A DNA stretch of 64,000 nt from Inquilinus limosus DSM 16000. GTDB taxonomy: Bacteria; Pseudomonadota; Alphaproteobacteria; DSM-16000; Inquilinaceae. The translations under genes were made by a program, and so were the position numbers. The stretch is from assembly GCF_000423185.1 (NCBI RefSeq), contig NZ_AUHM01000029.1, forward strand, positions 52,129 through 116,128. The letters run 5' to 3'. Of the stretch, positions 45,669 to 54,523 are shown in pieces (position 1 is the first letter of the stretch; each line of letters opens with the position of its first letter). The notes below the pieces were generated by a model. The model made no database searches. It was not told the DNA's origin and saw nothing but the letters and a program-made list of their open reading frames with translations.

Positions 45669-46886
45669 TTACCCGATCACGTCGCGCAGCGCCTGCACCA
45701 CCCGGTCGACGTCGCCGTCCTGCATGCCGGGGAACAGCGGCAGCGACAGGCAGCGGGCGTAGAAGGCCTTGGCGCCGGGCAGGGGCCGGCGGCCGTAGAG
45801 ATCCTCGTAATAGGGCTGCCGGTTCACCGGGATGTAGTGCACCTGGGTGCCGATCCCCCTGGCGTGCAGGGTGCGCACCACCTGGCCGCGGGTCCGGCCG
45901 ATCGCGGCGAAATCGATCAGCACCTCGTAGAGATGCAGCACCGGGTCGCAGCCGGGCGCCTTGGCGATCGGCCGCACCGCCGGGGCCAGGGGCGCCAGCG
46001 CGTCGTCGTAGCGTGCCGCCAGCGCCCGGCGCCGGGCCTTGAACCAGTCCAGCTTGCGCAGCTGGCTGATGCCGAGCGCCGCCTGGATGTCGGTCAGCCG
46101 GTAGTTGAAGCCGATCTCCTGCATCTCGTAGTACCAGGGGTTCACCCCGGCCTGGGCAGGGTCGACCGCCAGCTCGGTGTTGACGAAGGCGTCCGGGTCC
46201 CGGGTCATGCCGTGCGAGCGCTGCCGGGCCAGCTTCCGATGCAGCTCCGGATCGGCCGTGGTGACCATGCCGCCCTCGCCCAGCGCGATGGTCTTGACCG
46301 GGTGGAAGGAGAAGCAGGCGAGGTCGGAATGGGTGCAGGTGCCGACCTGGACCCGGCCCTCCGCCGTCTCGTACTCCGTGCCCAGCGCGTGGCAGGCGTC
46401 CTCGATCACGAAGGCGCCGTGGCGGCGGGCGATCCCGGCGATCGGCGCCAGCGCCACGGTCTGGCCGGCCAGATGCACCGGCAGCACGGCGCGGAACCGG
46501 CCCTCCGGATGGATCTGCGGGATCCGGGCGATCGCCGCCTCCAGATCCTCGGGCCGCATCAGCCCGGTCTCCGGATCGACATCGGCGAAGACAACGTCGG
46601 CGCCGACGAAGCGGGCGCAGTTGGCGGTGGCCAGGAAGGTCACCGCCGGGACCACACAGACATCGCCGGGGCCGAGCCCCAGCGCCAGCGCCGCCAGATG
46701 CAGCGCTGCGGTGCCGTTCGAGCAGGCGGCGGCGAAGGGCGCGCCGGTGGCGGCGCAGAAGGCGCGCTCGAACTCGCCGACCGTCGGGCCGGTGGTCAGG
46801 TAGTCGGCCTGCAGCGCCCGGGCGACGGCGTCGATGTCGTCCTGGTCGATGTATTGGCGGCCATAGGGCAGGAAGGTCACGGTCAT
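45669..46886 (-). CDS. pseC: UDP-4-amino-4,6-dideoxy-AltNAc transaminase (pseudaminic acid step 2)
   Basis: 405 residues of the DegT/DnrJ/EryC1 PLP-dependent aminotransferases. The start FLPYGRQYIDQDDIDAV and DYLTTGPTVGEFE match PseC. The PLP lysine is in FSFHPVKTIALGEGGM (about 190). HYIPVNRQPYYEDLYG near the C-terminus is also typical. ATG 46886 has GGAGGCG before it. It lies 52 bp after pseB. Later pathway genes (pseH, pseG, pseI, pseF) are not in the window. Confidence 0.92.
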   Translation of the reverse strand: MTVTFLPYGRQYIDQDDIDAVARALQADYLTTGPTVGEFERAFCAATGAPFAAACSNGTAALHLAALALGLGPGDVCVVPAVTFLATANCARFVGADVVFADVDPETGLMRPEDLEAAIARIPQIHPEGRFRAVLPVHLAGQTVALAPIAGIARRHGAFVIEDACHALGTEYETAEGRVQVGTCTHSDLACFSFHPVKTIALGEGGMVTTADPELHRKLARQRSHGMTRDPDAFVNTELAVDPAQAGVNPWYYEMQEIGFNYRLTDIQAALGISQLRKLDWFKARRRALAARYDDALAPLAPAVRPIAKAPGCDPVLHLYEVLIDFAAIGRTRGQVVRTLHARGIGTQVHYIPVNRQPYYEDLYGRRPLPGAKAFYARCLSLPLFPGMQDGDVDRVVQALRDVIG

Positions 46887-46938
46887 CGCCTCCGAACCGC
46901 GCGGGCCTGGACAGGGCAAAAGATGGGCGGAGCGGCCG

Positions 46939-47982
<1,044 letters not shown>

Positions 47983-48077
47983 TCACCAGCGCTGTTGAAA
48001 ACGACGGACAGCCACATGAAAGCTTAGGGAGAATCGGCCCGGAACCGCCCCCATCCCCCCGCGCAAGAACGCTTCAG

Positions 48078-48106
48078 CCTATAACCGTATGCATGGTGAT
48101 TTGCAA
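48078..48106 (-). promoter_or_regulatory. promoter of pseBC
   Basis: On the minus strand TTGCAA (48106-48101), exactly 17 nt, and TATAGG (48083-48078) form a good promoter with a leader of about 90 nt. The rest of the 276-bp gap holds an inverted repeat GCCGGATCTC/GAGATCCGGC (48166-48199) that lacks a T run in the useful direction and has no clear role. Confidence 0.65.
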
Positions 48107-48248
48107 CGCGGTCCGGCGGGCTGCCGGCCGACTGTATCGCTTTGGCAAGACGGCACCATTTTTTGTGCCGGATCTCCCGTTTGGCGGGTGAGATCCGGCG
48201 CGGACCGGCAGCCTGCTTGCCGCCGGCTGCGGAGTTTACAAATAGGAG

Positions 48249-48263
48249 ATTACCAATGGTAAT
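48249..48263. promoter_or_regulatory. 15-bp palindrome covering a TetR start codon
   Basis: ATTACC and GGTAAT form perfect arms around AAT, and the ATG at 48256 lies inside. TACAAAT 12 nt upstream looks like a -10, and AGGAG is at the correct spacing. A TetR repressor binding here would block its own gene. Confidence 0.6.
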
Positions 48264-48891
48264 TTCGCGGCCGGCAACGGTTCGGCCGAGGAGTGCGGAT
48301 CAGGAGATGAGCCCAGCCCCCGCGAGGAAGCTGCCGAAGGCGGAGCGGCGCGACCAGTTGCTCGACACCGCGCTCGCGATCGTGCGCGAGGAGGGGACCG
48401 ATGCCCTCACCCTTGGCCATCTCGCCGAGCGCGCCGGCGTCAGCAAGCCGATCGCCTATGAGCATTTCGGCACCCGCTCGGGGCTGCTGATCGCCCTCTA
48501 CGAACGCATCGACGACCGCCAGGTCGCGGCGCTGCTGCAGGCCCTCGAGCGCACGCCGCGGCGGCTCGAGGACGTCGCCCGGGTGATGAGCGACGCCTAC
48601 ATGGCCTGCTACCTCACGGTCGGGTCGGAGGCGCACGCCATCACCGCGGCGCTGAGCGGCGACGGGCAGATGGAAGCATTCCACCAGCGGCTGCTCGACC
48701 GCTACGTCGCCTTCTACCGGGACGCGCTGACGCCGTATTCGACTCTGCCTCCCGACGAGCTGCATCTGCGCTGCGTCGGCATCATCGGCGCGGCGGAGGC
48801 GATCTCGCGCGACATGCTGCGCGGCCGGGTGGACGAGGTCCAGGCGGCCGCCGCCCTGGCCGCGCTGATCGTCGGCGGGCTGAAGGCCTAG
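48256..48891 (+). CDS. TetR/AcrR family regulator
   Basis: 211 residues. The helix-turn-helix at about 30-75 reads AIVREEGTDALTLGHLAERAGVSKPIAYEHF. The C-terminal domain is variable. ATG 48256 was chosen over 48142 because AGGAG precedes it and the upstream frame is low-quality. A palindrome covers the start codon, so autoregulation is likely. Its other targets are unknown, since it converges on the HPF-like gene and pseB is divergent at a distance. Confidence 0.87.
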   Translation: MVISRPATVRPRSADQEMSPAPARKLPKAERRDQLLDTALAIVREEGTDALTLGHLAERAGVSKPIAYEHFGTRSGLLIALYERIDDRQVAALLQALERTPRRLEDVARVMSDAYMACYLTVGSEAHAITAALSGDGQMEAFHQRLLDRYVAFYRDALTPYSTLPPDELHLRCVGIIGAAEAISRDMLRGRVDEVQAAAALAALIVGGLKA

Positions 48892-48900
48892 GCAGCAGCC

Positions 48901-49482
48901 TCACTCGCCGGTGCGGTCCGCCCCCAGCAGCCGGATCGAGCTGGCCTGCGGCCCCATCGGGCCTTCGCCGGTGGCCGGGGTCAGATGCACCATCATGCCG
49001 ACCGCCAACTCATCGAAGCGGCCATCGACCACGGCGTTGCGCGTGAAATACAGGCTGCCGGCGTCCTTGGCCTCGACGAAGCCGTAGTTCTGCTCGGGGA
49101 ACAGGCGGGTGATCGTGCCGGTCTCGCCCGCCCCCTCATGTGTCTTCACCTCGCCCTGGACGACGCTGGCGGCGTCGTCCAGCTTCCGCTCGACCACGTC
49201 GAAGCTGCGGTTGACGACGGCGGCGTGATCGCGCTGGTTGCGCCGCTCCTCCATGTCCTTGACCACGATCTTGGGCTTGCCGGGGATCTCGACCTCGACC
49301 GAGATCCCGAGCGGCGGCCTCGCGCCGCCCCGGGCGGGGCGATGGGGAGCCTCGATCACCACGCGGCAGCCGATCAGGTTGGGGTAGAGGCGGTCGAGAT
49401 GGCTGACGCGGTCTTCCACGATCGCCCTCATCGCGTCCGACCCTTCGATGTTCTTGAAGGAGAGCTGCAACGGCTTCTGCAT
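48901..49482 (-). CDS. HPF/RaiA-like ribosome-associated protein fused to a cold-shock domain
   Basis: 193 residues. Residues 1-110 resemble the hibernation-promoting factor/RaiA fold (MQKPLQLSFKNIEGSDAMRA, then a strand-rich core with VVIEAPHRP). Residues 120-190 are a cold-shock domain (GETGTITRLFPEQNYGFVEA, LYFTRNAVVDG, GMMVHLTPATGEGPMGPQA). Proteins of this layout are widespread in proteobacteria and probably act at the ribosome under stress. ATG 49482 has GGAGGCGCGAA before it. It is downstream of no obvious operon partner. Confidence 0.87.
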   Translation of the reverse strand: MQKPLQLSFKNIEGSDAMRAIVEDRVSHLDRLYPNLIGCRVVIEAPHRPARGGARPPLGISVEVEIPGKPKIVVKDMEERRNQRDHAAVVNRSFDVVERKLDDAASVVQGEVKTHEGAGETGTITRLFPEQNYGFVEAKDAGSLYFTRNAVVDGRFDELAVGMMVHLTPATGEGPMGPQASSIRLLGADRTGE

Positions 49483-49598
49483 TTCGCGCCTCCATCGCGT
49501 TCGAGCCATCTGATCGCGGGCTGTCACCCTCCTGGCGAACCGCTCCGGACGGTTGCGAGTTCCAGCCTGAGGCTCAGAAGAGGTTTCCCGCTTCGGGT

Positions 49599-50663
49599 TC
49601 ACTCCGCGGCCATATCCAGGCTGGGCATCGGGGAACCGTCGAGCGCGTTCTCATAGATCCCGAGATAGGACCTGGTCATCGCCAGGGCTGAAAAGCGTCG
49701 TTCGAACACCTGGCGGATCACGCGGTGATCGAGGGTCGGAAGACGGGGGATCGCCGCCACCGCCTCCTCCACGCTCCGGACAATGAAGCCGGTGGTTCCA
49801 TCATCGATGACCTCCGGCACGGATCCGCAGGGCCAGGCGATCACCGGCGTGCCGCACGCCATCGCCTCGATCATGACTAGGCCGAAGGGTTCGGGCCAGT
49901 CGATGGGAAACAGCAGGGCGGCGGCGTTGCCGAGAAACTCCGCCTTGTCCTCGTCACCGATTTCGCCCACCAGCTCGACTCTGGGATCGGCCAGCATGGG
50001 CTCGATCGTCTCCCGAAAATAGTGCCGGTCCTTGTTGTCGATCTTGGCGGCGATCTTCAATCGCTGCCCGGCCCTGCAGGCGATCTCGATGGCTCGGTCG
50101 GGCCGCTTTTCAGGGGAGATCCGGCCCAGAAAGGCGAGATATCCGTCACCGCCGGCCATCGGGGGTCGCAGGAGCGATTCGGGAAGGCCGTGATGCACCG
50201 TCGCGCACCAATTGGCGAAGGGGAGCGGGGCTCGCTGGGCATCCGAAATCGAAACCAGCGGGTAGTCGGGCCATCGCCGATACGGACCGGGCAAGTCCTC
50301 GGAATCGAGCCTGCCGTGAAGCGTCGTCACTGTGCGCCCGGCAATGTCCTCGAACAGAGGAAAATGAAGCAGATCGATGTGGAAGTGAAAGATATCGAAT
50401 TCGTCAGCCCGCTGCCGGACCTCATGCAGCATCGCCAGATGCGCGGCCAGCTCGCATTTGAGAGGATTGGGATCGAGCCGGGTCGCCTGATCGCGGACGG
50501 AGACCAGCCTCGCCCGGCTTCGTGAATCCGCGCTGGCGAAGAGGGTGACGTCGTGTCCGAGGTCCGTCAGAGTATCGCAAAGGATTGCGACGATGCGTTC
50601 CGCACCGCCGTACAGGCGCGGCGGCACCGCCTCGCAAAGCGGCGCAATCTGCGCGATCCTCAT
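49599..50663 (-). CDS. GT4-family glycosyltransferase
   Basis: 354 residues of a GT-B glycosyltransferase: RIAQIAPLCEAVPPRLYGGAERI at the N-terminus, then FHFHIDLLHFP. LAFLGRISPEKRPDRAIEIA is the donor-domain start, and PEPFGLVMIEAMACGTPVIA the E-x7-E region. ATG 50663 has AGGAG before it. It is separate from the main glycan locus and stands alone, and its upstream region is unusually A+T-rich. Standalone members of this group are common in alphaproteobacteria; the acceptor is unknown. Confidence 0.9.
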   Translation of the reverse strand: MRIAQIAPLCEAVPPRLYGGAERIVAILCDTLTDLGHDVTLFASADSRSRARLVSVRDQATRLDPNPLKCELAAHLAMLHEVRQRADEFDIFHFHIDLLHFPLFEDIAGRTVTTLHGRLDSEDLPGPYRRWPDYPLVSISDAQRAPLPFANWCATVHHGLPESLLRPPMAGGDGYLAFLGRISPEKRPDRAIEIACRAGQRLKIAAKIDNKDRHYFRETIEPMLADPRVELVGEIGDEDKAEFLGNAAALLFPIDWPEPFGLVMIEAMACGTPVIAWPCGSVPEVIDDGTTGFIVRSVEEAVAAIPRLPTLDHRVIRQVFERRFSALAMTRSYLGIYENALDGSPMPSLDMAAE

Positions 50664-50796
50664 CTTGGGCTCCTGCTGCCGTTCACCAGTGAATGGGTTA
50701 TGGCGACGGGCCGTTCCAATGGAGCGGAAAAGTTGTCTAAATATGTATTTTGCGGATGACGCAGCTGTATTTTGCTTTTTGATGTAGTAGAATGTG

Positions 50797-50823
50797 CTAT
50801 GTTGATATTTGTTTATAACATAG
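50797..50823. promoter_or_regulatory. A+T-rich palindrome upstream of the glycosyltransferase
   Basis: CTATGTT (50797-50803) and AACATAG (50817-50823) are perfect 7-bp arms separated by 13 A+T-rich bases. They lie in a 210-bp island (50664-50877) of much lower GC than its surroundings. An operator or curved promoter region is likely. I see no gene in the island. Confidence 0.45.
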
Positions 50824-50877
50824 GGGCGTATTCTCAATCGGAGGTTAGTATTCGATGCTGGTTTGATGTGGCGACCG

Positions 50878-51375
50878 TCAAGCCGTGGTGACGGGCCAGC
50901 GCCAGGCGAGGGTGAAGCAGGCCGCCGCCAGCAGGGCGGCTGCGGTGCGCACATGGTTCCAGGCGGTCCAGCGGCCGACATAGCGGGTCCAGACCGCGGC
51001 CGCCTCGGTGCTGTTCGGGTCGAGCGGGGCAAGCGCGTCGTTCAGCGGCACGTTGAACATCATCGTCACCGCCACCGTTCCGACGACGTAGAGCGCGGCG
51101 CCGGCCAGCACCAGGGCCGGTTGCGGGCCGGCCCAGCCGACCAGCGCGCCGGCGGCCACGACCAGGCAGAGGACCGCCGTGCCGAGGAAGACGCCGAGGA
51201 AGATCGGGTTGATCACCACGATGTTGATCGACTGCATGGCGGCCGCCCCCTGCGCCGCCGGCAGGCGGGCGAGAGCGGCCATCACGAAGGTCGAGAAGGC
51301 GAAGAAGATGCCGGCGACCAGGCCGGACCCCAACGCCGACAGCAGGACCAAGACCGACACCAGGCGTTCGCCCAT
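50878..51375 (-). CDS. DUF1772 (anthrone oxygenase-like) membrane protein
   Basis: 165 residues with four hydrophobic segments and the DUF1772 pattern (GLVAGIFFAFSTFVMAALARLPAAQGAAAMQSIN is its recognisable opening, with NVPLNDALA and WTRYVGRWTAWNHVRTAAALLA further on). Some members act as anthrone oxygenases; most have no known function. It is divergent from a TetR gene, with strong inverted repeats between them, so it is probably that regulator's target. Confidence 0.87.
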   Translation of the reverse strand: MGERLVSVLVLLSALGSGLVAGIFFAFSTFVMAALARLPAAQGAAAMQSINIVVINPIFLGVFLGTAVLCLVVAAGALVGWAGPQPALVLAGAALYVVGTVAVTMMFNVPLNDALAPLDPNSTEAAAVWTRYVGRWTAWNHVRTAAALLAAACFTLAWRWPVTTA

Positions 51376-51460
51376 CTCAGCTCTCCATCGTCAGGATCTC
51401 GAGGACACTGGCAGGGTCGGCGCTGCGCCGAATGTGGGAGCGGGACCATGCTCTTCTCTC

Positions 51461-51512
51461 AATATGAGAGTTTGTCACTTTTGCAAATGTGATAATCTCT
51501 CATATTTATCAC
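51461..51512. promoter_or_regulatory. nested inverted repeats between DUF1772 and TetR genes
   Basis: AATATGAGAG (51461-51470) and CTCTCATATT (51497-51506) are perfect 10-bp arms. GTGATAA (51489-51495) and TTATCAC (51506-51512) are a second, overlapping pair. A promoter TTGCAA (51481-51486)-N16-TATTTA (51503-51508) lies within. The A+T-rich patch is a convincing TetR operator for the divergent pair. Confidence 0.72.
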
Positions 51513-51537
51513 GTCAAGCCGAATCGAGGAGTCGCCC

Positions 51538-52182
51538 GTGGCCGCTGCCATCCCAGTCACCACTGCCGAACCGGCAGGCCCGCTGCGCCGCGCGCCGAGC
51601 CAGCGCCGCAGCCGCGAGCGGGTGGAACGGATCCTGGCGGTGGCGAGCGAGCTGATCGCCGAACGCGGCAGCGACGCGCTGCGCATGGGTGAGGTGGCGG
51701 CGAAGGCCGGGATCTCGATCGGCTCGCTGTACCAGTACTTCCCGGACAAGGCGGCGATCATCCGCACCCTGGCCGAGCGCTATAACGCCGAGGGCCGGGC
51801 CTGCATCGAAGAGGGGCTGAGGGAGGTGCGCGACGCCGCCGGGCTGCGCCGGGCCTTCGGCCGGCTGATCGACACCTATTACGGGCTGTTCCTGGCGGAA
51901 CCGGTGATGCGCGACATCTGGTCCGGCCTGCAGGCCGACAAGGGGCTGCGCGAGATCGATCTGGAGGACAGCCGGATCAACGGCCGGGTGTTGGCCGAGG
52001 CGCTGGCCCGGATCGACCCGAAGGCCGACCCGGCCGATCTCTTCACCCGCGCCTTCCTGGTGATGCAGCTGGGCGAGGCGACGATGCGGCTCGCCATCTC
52101 GGTCGGCCGCGACGAGGGCGACGCGCTGGTCGAGGCCTACAAGCGCATGGCGCTGCGGGAGCTGGCGCCGGAGCAGGGCTGA
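51538..52182 (+). CDS. TetR/AcrR family regulator
   Basis: 214 residues. The helix-turn-helix at about 28-72 reads ILAVASELIAERGSDALRMGE, then VAAKAGISIGSLYQYFPDKA. The ligand domain is of the TetR_C_17-like kind (LIDTYYGLFLAEPVMRDIWSG). GTG start 51538. It is divergent from the DUF1772 gene across nested operators, which suggests autoregulation and control of the neighbour by a small hydrophobic inducer. Confidence 0.88.
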   Translation: MAAAIPVTTAEPAGPLRRAPSQRRSRERVERILAVASELIAERGSDALRMGEVAAKAGISIGSLYQYFPDKAAIIRTLAERYNAEGRACIEEGLREVRDAAGLRRAFGRLIDTYYGLFLAEPVMRDIWSGLQADKGLREIDLEDSRINGRVLAEALARIDPKADPADLFTRAFLVMQLGEATMRLAISVGRDEGDALVEAYKRMALRELAPEQG

Positions 52183-52238
52183 ACTCGGTCGGTTCGGGCG
52201 CTAGAAACCGACATCACCTCGGCGAACGGGCCTATGAC

Positions 52239-52766
52239 ATGATGATCGAGACGGCAGAACGGCTTGCGAAGGCCGATATCGCGCATTGCGATTTCTCGTT
52301 CGAGATCGACAGCGAGCTCGTGGCCCCGTACCGGGATCCGGTCGAGCATGCCAGACCGGTCGAGCCGTACCGGAAGGCGTATGAATTCGACCCGGAGGAG
52401 TTTTCGGACATCGGCCCCGACCGGATGCTTGCCGTGGCGAAGGACGCCGGCCGCCTTCGCGGCTACATCCTGGTGTCCAGAAGCTGGAACAACTACGCCT
52501 CGATTGACGATTTCGCGGTCGACCGTGCGTTCCGCGGAGCGGGCATCGGGCTACGGCTGATGGATCGGTCGGTGCGGTGGGCCAGGGAGCAGGGCCTGCC
52601 GGGCGTGCGGCTGGAGACGCAGTCCAACAACGTGCCCGCTTGCCGCTTCTACAAACGGTACGGCTTCGTCCTGGGCGGATATGACGAATACCACTACGCC
52701 ACCATTCCGGGGCTGCGGAACGAGGTGGCCTTGTTCTGGTACCTGATGCTCGCGAAGGACTCGTGA
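52239..52766 (+). CDS. GNAT acetyltransferase, streptothricin-acetyltransferase-like
   Basis: 175 residues. The acetyl-CoA motif A is VDRAFRGAGIGLRLMDRSVRW (about 98-118). The block RLETQSNNVPACRFYKRYGFVLGG and ending NEVALFWYLM closely follow streptothricin N-acetyltransferases (Sat). VEPYRKAYEFD near the N-terminus also matches. It could acetylate an aminoglycoside-like or beta-lysine-bearing antibiotic, but chromosomal homologues often have other substrates. No transposon or integron features surround it. Confidence 0.82.
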   Translation: MMIETAERLAKADIAHCDFSFEIDSELVAPYRDPVEHARPVEPYRKAYEFDPEEFSDIGPDRMLAVAKDAGRLRGYILVSRSWNNYASIDDFAVDRAFRGAGIGLRLMDRSVRWAREQGLPGVRLETQSNNVPACRFYKRYGFVLGGYDEYHYATIPGLRNEVALFWYLMLAKDS

Positions 52767-52777
52767 GATCGGGAAGG

Positions 52778-52864
52778 TGGTGCGGGCGGTCGGGGTCGAA
52801 CCGACACTCTGTCACCAGAACTGGATTTTGAGTCCAGCGCGTCTGCCAATTCCGCCACGCCCGC
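52778..52864 (-). tRNA. tRNA-Leu (anticodon CAA)
   Basis: On the minus strand an 87-nt type II tRNA is seen. The acceptor arms GCGGGCG/CGCCCGC are followed by an encoded ACCA. The anticodon stem-loop CTGGACTCAAAATCCAG has the CAA anticodon, a long variable arm follows, and TTCGACC is the T loop. Reading UUG codons. No integrase or direct repeat lies next to it. Confidence 0.96.
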
Positions 52865-52919
52865 GCGGGGCCGCATCATAGGGGGCGGCGGACCCTCGTC
52901 AACGAAATTGCGCGGGCGC

Positions 52920-53411
52920 TCACCCTCCGGCGCCAGCGGTCGGCAGGGCCAGACCCGTCTTCACCGCATCGAACACGAAATGGGTGTCGAATCGCTTGAT
53001 GTTCGGGTCGGTCATGAACAGCCGGTCGACGGCCTCGCGGCAGGCCCGCATGCCGGTGACGGCGAGGATCACGAGATAGTCCCGGCTGCCGGCCAGGTCA
53101 TAGCATTGCTGCACCTCCGGTGCCGCCCGCATCCGGTCCTTGAAGGCGCGGTGCAGGGCGACCGATTCCTGCTCCAGCGTCACGAACACCGCGGCCAGCA
53201 CCACGCCGTCGAGGCGGCCGGGGTCGAGCACCGCGATCTGCCGCTGCAGCAGGCCGTCGGCCCGGTAGCGGGCGATGCGGCGCTGCACGGCGCTGGGCGA
53301 CAGGCCGACCGCGTCGCCCAGCTCCTCCAGCGTCCGGCCGCTGTCGGCCTGCAGCAGGGCCAGCAGCTTGTGGTCGAGGCGGTCCAGGACGGGGGAGGGC
53401 TTGGTGTTCAT
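52920..53411 (-). CDS. Lrp/AsnC family regulator
   Basis: 163 residues. The N-terminal helix-turn-helix (LDHKLLALLQADSGRTLEEL, VGLSPSAVQRRIARYRADG) is followed by the RAM/ACT-like amino-acid-binding domain. It is divergent from a PLP-dependent dehydratase gene, a common arrangement for local amino-acid-responsive regulators. An inverted repeat lies in the shared promoter region. Confidence 0.92.
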   Translation of the reverse strand: MNTKPSPVLDRLDHKLLALLQADSGRTLEELGDAVGLSPSAVQRRIARYRADGLLQRQIAVLDPGRLDGVVLAAVFVTLEQESVALHRAFKDRMRAAPEVQQCYDLAGSRDYLVILAVTGMRACREAVDRLFMTDPNIKRFDTHFVFDAVKTGLALPTAGAGG

Positions 53412-53438
53412 GCAAGAATTTTGCGCGACGGTGCATGA
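53408..53438. promoter_or_regulatory. inverted repeat between Lrp-type regulator and dehydratase
   Basis: TCATGCA (53408-53414) and TGCATGA (53432-53438) are perfect 7-bp arms with 17 nt between, covering the regulator's start codon. Lrp-family octamers bind spaced palindromes of this size. The role is inferred. Confidence 0.5.
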
Positions 53439-53501
53439 GATTTCAACAACAGCCGGGGCGGCGCCGGCTAGAGTCCCGGCAGCTCAACCGGGAGACCCAC
53501 C

Positions 53502-54482
53502 ATGGACGCGCAGGCCGGCCTTCCTTCGACCCCGGCGATCACGCCGCAGCAGATTCTCGCCGCCCGGGCCGCGATCGACCCGGCCTTCCTCGATTCGCCG
53601 GCGATGCGGCACGGCGCGCTGGACGAGGCGCTGGGCTGCGCCTGCACGCTGAAGGTCGAGACGCTGAACCCGATCCGCTCCTTCAAGGGACGCGGCACCG
53701 AGGCGGTGATGGCGGCGCTGGAACCGCGTCCGCAGGCGGTGATCGCGACCTCGAGCGGCAATTTCGGCCAGGGGCTGGCGCGGGCGGCCGCCCGGCGCGG
53801 TGTCGCCGTCACCATCGTCGCGCCGGCCTGGGCCAACCCGCTGAAGCTCGAGGCGATGCGCCGGCTCGGCGCCACGGTGCGGCTGGCCGAGCCGGAGGAC
53901 GGCGCCGGCAAGGATCTGGCCCGTCGGATCGCCGCGGAGACCAGGGCGCTGTTCGTCGAGGATGGCGGCCATCCGGTGATCTCCGCCGGCGCCGGGGTCA
54001 TCGGGCAGGAGCTGACGGCCGCCGGCCATGAGGTCGACGACGTCGTGCTCCAGATCGGTGATGGCGCGCTGGCGACCGGCATCGGCTCCTGGTTCAAGGC
54101 CCAGGCGCCGGGGGTGCGGATCGTCGGCGTGGTCGCCCGCGGCGCGCCGGCGATGGCCCAGTCCTTCGCCGCCGGCCGGGCGATCGACACACCGGGTACG
54201 GACACCATCGCCGACGGCATGGCGATCAGCCGGCCGGTGCCCTCGGCCGTGGCGCAGCTGCGCGCCTGCGTCGACGAGATCCTGCTGGTCGACGACGACG
54301 CCATCCTCGCCGCGGCGCGGCTGCTGCTGCGCAGCGCCGGCGTGCTGGCGGAGCCCTCCGGCGCCGCCGGCCTGGCCGCCGTGATGACGAACCGCGACCG
54401 CTTCGCCGGACGCCGGGTGGCGACGGTGATCACCGGCAGCAATCTCGACGCCGCCTTCCAGGCCCGGCTGCTGGGCGGCTGA
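53502..54482 (+). CDS. threonine/serine dehydratase-like PLP enzyme
   Basis: 326 residues of the fold-type II PLP family. The PLP lysine is in IRSFKGRGT (K62), and the phosphate/substrate loop is TSSGNFGQGLA. Further family marks are HPVISAGAGVIGQEL and GVLAEPSGAAGLAAVM. It lacks a C-terminal ACT domain, so it resembles catabolic threonine/serine dehydratases and racemases. The divergent Lrp-type regulator suggests induction by its amino-acid substrate. It precedes dsbB by 41 bp but is functionally unrelated. Confidence 0.9.
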   Translation: MDAQAGLPSTPAITPQQILAARAAIDPAFLDSPAMRHGALDEALGCACTLKVETLNPIRSFKGRGTEAVMAALEPRPQAVIATSSGNFGQGLARAAARRGVAVTIVAPAWANPLKLEAMRRLGATVRLAEPEDGAGKDLARRIAAETRALFVEDGGHPVISAGAGVIGQELTAAGHEVDDVVLQIGDGALATGIGSWFKAQAPGVRIVGVVARGAPAMAQSFAAGRAIDTPGTDTIADGMAISRPVPSAVAQLRACVDEILLVDDDAILAAARLLLRSAGVLAEPSGAAGLAAVMTNRDRFAGRRVATVITGSNLDAAFQARLLGG

Positions 54483-54523
54483 TCGCGACATTTGGGCGCT
54501 AGGCGGCGTATCGGCCGCGCGGC

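Noticed and set aside
48166..48199. Inverted repeat GCCGGATCTC/GAGATCCGGC as a terminator
   Set aside because: The T run lies before the stem on the plus strand and reads as an A run after it on the minus strand, so it does not fit an intrinsic terminator in either direction.
52239..52766. Acquired resistance cassette
   Set aside because: No integron attachment site, insertion sequence or composition change flanks the acetyltransferase gene.
52778..52864. tRNA-Leu as an integration site for a genomic island
   Set aside because: No integrase, no direct repeat of the tRNA 3' end and no base-composition change in the flanking genes within the window.
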